This document shows, piece after piece, positions 61,634 to 64,000 of a stretch of 64,000 bases of DNA. Made by a program: the position numbers and the translations under genes. Under the pieces are notes generated by a model, which searched no databases, was not told where the DNA came from, and worked only from the letters and a program-made list of their open reading frames with translations. The DNA is from Clostridiales bacterium (GTDB lineage Bacteria; Bacillota; Clostridia; Lachnospirales; Lachnospiraceae), in NCBI GenBank assembly GCA_018366495.1, contig JAGZHZ010000004.1:66104-130103 (forward strand). Direction: 5' to 3'. Numbering within the stretch: position 1 is the first letter of the stretch; every line of letters begins with the position of its first letter.

Positions 61634-62938
61634 ATGAGTGAAGAAAAAAGTACAGACGAAAAAAAAATAGACGAAAAAAAGATAGATGAAAAAGAAATAG
61701 AAAAAGAAGAAAAAGGTCACAGCCGATATACAGCTGCCATAGAAGGCAGCGATGAAATCCGGGATATTTCGTACCTGAATCGATCTTTTTCGGACAAATT
61801 CATGCAGGGAGTGCATAAGTTAAAAGATATGGTCACGGGCAGAAAAAAGATTTTGATATTATTTGCAGTCGCAATGTGCGTGGTCGGATATCTGATTTTA
61901 AATAATATGCGTGTATTAAACAATTATGAGATTCTGACAACTTCAGAGAGATCGGATGTTCTGGCGACGAATTTTGTGGAGATGAATGGAAAATTATTAA
62001 AGTATAGTCCCGATGGGGTCGTATATATGGATGGAGAATCTGTTCTATGGAGCGCTGCGTACAGTATGCAGACCCCGATTGTAGATATCTGTGAGACAAT
62101 GGCTGTTGTGGGGGAACAGAAAGGATCACAGGTTTATATTTACAGTGCAGAGGAAGGACAGATTGGAAATTTCCAGACACTTTTGCCGATTCAGAAAGTA
62201 CAAGTTGCCTCGCAGGGAGTCGTAGCAGCCGTATTGGAGGATGGGGAAGTGACATGGATCAATTTGTATGATACAGAGGGAAATGAGATTGCAAAGCACA
62301 GAACATCTGTCGCTGAATCAGGATATCCGATCGATATCTCGATCTCACCCGATGGACAGAAGTTAGCGGTCTCTTTTCTCAGGATGACGAACGGTGTGAT
62401 GAACACAAAAATTGCCTTTTACAATTTTGGATCTGTGGGGAAAGCGCAGACAAATAATGAGATGAACAGTGAGATTTATGAAAATACAGTTGTTCCGAAA
62501 GTAATCTATATCAACAACACAGAGGCAGTTGCATTTCGGGATAATGGATTTACCGTGTATGAGGGAAAACAGATTCCTGAAAAAAAAGCAGAGGTAAATA
62601 TGGATCAGGATATCATCAGTATTTTTTATGATGATGAAACACTGGGATTCGTATTTCAGAGCGATCTTTCAGAACATAAATATAAGATACAGCTCTATAA
62701 TTTGAACGGCAAAAAAACGATGGAGCAGTATCTGGATCAGGAATTTCAGAATATAAAGTTCAGCTCTGGAAAAATTATTGTATATAATGCAGACACTTTC
62801 TGTATCTACAGCAAACAGGGGAAAAAGATATTTGAAGGGAAGTATCGTGAACAGATTACAGATATCATAAAAATATCGGGGTTCCGAAAGTATCTGATAA
62901 TTACAAAGGGAAGTATGGATCTGGTCAGACTGAAATAG
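61634..62938 (+). CDS. Membrane-anchored beta-propeller-like protein (DUF5711-like)
   Basis: A 434-residue protein. A Lys/Glu repeat-rich N-terminus (KKIDEKKIDEKEIEKEEK), cytoplasmic to about residue 72, one membrane segment (about 74-92, ILILFAVAMCVVGYLILNN) and a large extracytoplasmic part of about 340 residues made of repeated four-stranded units: VYMDGESVLWS, QVYIYSAEEGQIG, VTWINLYDTEGNEIA, PDGQKLAVSFLRM, IQLYNLNGKK, FCIYSKQGKKIFEG. This looks like a seven-bladed beta propeller. From memory, it matches DUF5711; not verified. The cvpA-like gene follows at 15 bases. Ribosome site is weak (AATAGGAAAA). Confidence 0.85.
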   Translation: MSEEKSTDEKKIDEKKIDEKEIEKEEKGHSRYTAAIEGSDEIRDISYLNRSFSDKFMQGVHKLKDMVTGRKKILILFAVAMCVVGYLILNNMRVLNNYEILTTSERSDVLATNFVEMNGKLLKYSPDGVVYMDGESVLWSAAYSMQTPIVDICETMAVVGEQKGSQVYIYSAEEGQIGNFQTLLPIQKVQVASQGVVAAVLEDGEVTWINLYDTEGNEIAKHRTSVAESGYPIDISISPDGQKLAVSFLRMTNGVMNTKIAFYNFGSVGKAQTNNEMNSEIYENTVVPKVIYINNTEAVAFRDNGFTVYEGKQIPEKKAEVNMDQDIISIFYDDETLGFVFQSDLSEHKYKIQLYNLNGKKTMEQYLDQEFQNIKFSSGKIIVYNADTFCIYSKQGKKIFEGKYREQITDIIKISGFRKYLIITKGSMDLVRLK

Positions 62939-62953
62939 AAGGGGCGAAAGAAA

Positions 62954-63652
62954 ATGAATATATTAAGCATTGTTATTTTATTGATAGTTTTACTGTTTAT
63001 GGTGAGGGGATATCGGAAAGGTCTCGTTCAAATGGTTGCTTCAATGACGACACTGATACTTGCAATTTTTTTGGTCAGCATTGCCACACCGCATATTTCA
63101 AACGTTTTGAAGACACGGACGCCTGTCTATAATATGATTGAAGAAAAATGCGAAGATCTCATCAAGAGCGGTACAGACCAGATCAGCAGTAAAATAGAAG
63201 AGTCCGAATGGATTGAAAATTTGAAGGTCCCAGGATTTTTGCAGGAGATGATAAAAGAGAACAATAATACCGTTTCCTATGAAAAAATGAATGTGGATAG
63301 TTTTGGAGAGTATATTTCACATTTTCTTGCCACGATGATTTTAAATGTCGTTTCCTATATTATAACATTTATTGCAGCCTTGATTCTGATTAAGGTGATT
63401 GCAGGAGCGCTGGGACTGCTGACTCATCTCCCTGTTATTCATAGCATGAATCGGATTCTGGGAGCGGTCATGGGGTTGATACAAAGTCTGCTTTTGATAT
63501 GGCTCTTTTTATTGGCAGTAACTCTTTTTGGAAATACAGAATGGGGAGATTACATTATGAAGATGATCAATGACAGCTCCGTATTGACAGCACTGTATGA
63601 TGCAAACATTTATATTGGAATTTTTGACAATATTATGAAATTTTTTGTGTGA
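62954..63652 (+). CDS. CvpA-family membrane protein
   Basis: A 232-residue protein. The N-terminus MNILSIVILLIVLLFMVRGYRKGLVQMVASM has the CvpA hallmark (first hydrophobic helix, then RGYRKGL). Membrane segments at about 3-20, 30-48, 120-150 and 168-193; a long extracytoplasmic loop (about 50-115) of charged helices. CvpA (colicin V production) proteins are needed for stress resistance at the envelope in several bacteria. Ribosome site GAAGGGGCGAAAG. Last protein gene before the rRNA operon. Confidence 0.88.
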   Translation: MNILSIVILLIVLLFMVRGYRKGLVQMVASMTTLILAIFLVSIATPHISNVLKTRTPVYNMIEEKCEDLIKSGTDQISSKIEESEWIENLKVPGFLQEMIKENNNTVSYEKMNVDSFGEYISHFLATMILNVVSYIITFIAALILIKVIAGALGLLTHLPVIHSMNRILGAVMGLIQSLLLIWLFLLAVTLFGNTEWGDYIMKMINDSSVLTALYDANIYIGIFDNIMKFFV

Positions 63653-63658
63653 CAGGGA

Positions 63659-63687
63659 TTGACAAAACAAAAAAAGAGTGATAATAT
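63659..63687 (+). promoter_or_regulatory. rRNA promoter candidate P1, overlapping a terminator
   Basis: TTGACA (63659-63664), 17 bases, TAATAT (63682-63687). The predicted start (about 63694) falls inside the cvpA terminator stem, so it may be dead or conditional. Its sequence is very close to P2. Confidence 0.55.
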
Positions 63688-63689
63688 AA

Positions 63690-63725
63690 GATCCACCGTG
63701 TGATGCGGTGGATCATTCTTTTTTG
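63690..63725 (+). terminator. Terminator after the CvpA-like gene
   Basis: GATCCACCG (63690-63698) with CGGTGGATC (63706-63714), then ATTCTTTTTT. Confidence 0.85.
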
Positions 63726-63760
63726 AAATCAACATTTGAAAATAAAAAATAAAAAAAGTG

Positions 63761-63789
63761 TTGACAAAACAAAAAAGAGATGATATACT
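63761..63789 (+). promoter_or_regulatory. rRNA promoter P2
   Basis: TTGACA (63761-63766), 17 bases, TATACT (63784-63789). Confidence 0.85.
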
Positions 63790-63847
63790 AACAAAGTCGT
63801 GTGTGAGACGGATGAAAAGAACTGAAAAAAATAAATAAAAAAAGTTC

Positions 63848-63876
63848 TTGACAAACAGAAAACACTGTGATAAAAT
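63848..63876 (+). promoter_or_regulatory. rRNA promoter P3
   Basis: TTGACA (63848-63853), 17 bases, TAAAAT (63871-63876). Confidence 0.85.
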
Positions 63877-64000
63877 ATAAAAGCTGTCACACAGAACAGC
63901 AAAGAACCTTGATAACTGAACAGTGAAACAACCTTGAAAATTCTAAAAGAGTTAACAAGAACGTGTTGAAAAACACAAACCTAAAAACAGTAAAACGGGA
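63877..64000 (+). other. Leader of an rRNA operon (16S gene lies beyond the window)
   Basis: The sequence AACCTTGATAACTGAACAGTG (quoted in part; 63905-63925) followed by ACAACCTTGAAAATTC resembles antitermination/processing leaders upstream of 16S genes in Clostridia, and the region directly follows two strong promoters. No 16S sequence itself is reached. Confidence 0.75.

Noticed and set aside
61640..61730. Lys/Glu/Asp/Ile repeat at the start of the propeller-like protein as a tandem DNA repeat locus
   Set aside because: Only two to three short, imperfect copies; better seen as a low-complexity cytoplasmic tail.

Overview
The window reads as a chromosomal segment of an anaerobic, spore-forming, gut-type Firmicute, most likely family Lachnospiraceae. 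The evidence is a low GC content (judged by eye), strong AGGAGG-type ribosome binding sites, a spore-specific YyaC homologue, a large Bacillus-type SRP RNA, secreted glycosidases with signal peptides, a split transketolase, and several gene families (zinc-ribbon/coiled-coil proteins, giant PAS-GGDEF-EAL proteins) that I know mainly from Lachnospiraceae. The species is not determinable from sequence alone. I see no phage, transposase, integrase or CRISPR array. dnaX-ybaB-recR, tadA-SRP RNA, yyaC and an rRNA operon leader together suggest proximity to the replication origin (inference).

Layout. 1-387: tail of an unrecognised protein. 0.5-3.5 kb: secreted GH3 glycosidase on the minus strand. 4.1-8.5 kb: an operon of two small exported proteins, two ABC-2-like permeases, one ATPase and a membrane-anchored protein, of unknown cargo. 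8.6 kb: tRNA-Pro(CGG). 9.0-20.4 kb: a YesN-like AraC regulator with a degenerate receiver, followed by two tandem secreted GH2 beta-galactosidase-like enzymes of about 1520 residues, each with a LamG-like insertion and a C-terminal NPCBM-like domain. 20.6-26.3 kb: a giant protein with PAS, GGDEF (three, two degenerate), GAF and EAL domains. 26.3-29.5 kb: cobalamin riboswitch and BtuF-BtuC-BtuD-like importer. 29.6-31.7 kb: uracil permease, an HPr-like small protein and an SmtB-type ArsR regulator. 32-34.7 kb: four-gene zinc-ribbon cluster. 34.7-36.6 kb: NrdG-like radical SAM activase, tadA and SRP RNA.

36.7-46.3 kb: a peptide-utilisation operon, pepF-membrane protein-oppA-oppB-oppC-oppD-oppF. 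OppA has an inserted segment, and OppC carries about 270 extra extracytoplasmic residues that contain four copies of a roughly 62-residue repeat. This is the most unusual thing I found. 46.4-50.2 kb: small membrane protein, two thioredoxins, a Crp/Fnr regulator and L-serine dehydratase (sdaAB-sdaAA); a perfect palindrome lies near -41 of the inferred trxA promoter. 50.4-52.6 kb: tandem exported paralogues whose lipobox-like motif has Phe where Cys is expected. 52.7 kb: tRNA-Ser(CGA). 52.9-59.4 kb: PduL-type phosphotransacylase, phosphofructokinase, dnaX-ybaB-recR and split transketolase. 59.5-63.7 kb: yyaC, a LysM membrane protein, a beta-propeller-like membrane protein and a CvpA-like protein. 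63.66-64 kb: three near-consensus promoters and the leader of an rRNA operon whose 16S gene lies beyond the window.

Working together: the secreted GH3/GH2 enzymes would release sugars that feed phosphofructokinase and transketolase. OppA-F plus PepF import and cut peptides, and serine dehydratase deaminates one of the resulting amino acids. A recurring theme is that no exported protein here, including two ABC substrate-binding proteins, carries a lipobox cysteine, although Gram-positive binding proteins are usually lipid-anchored.
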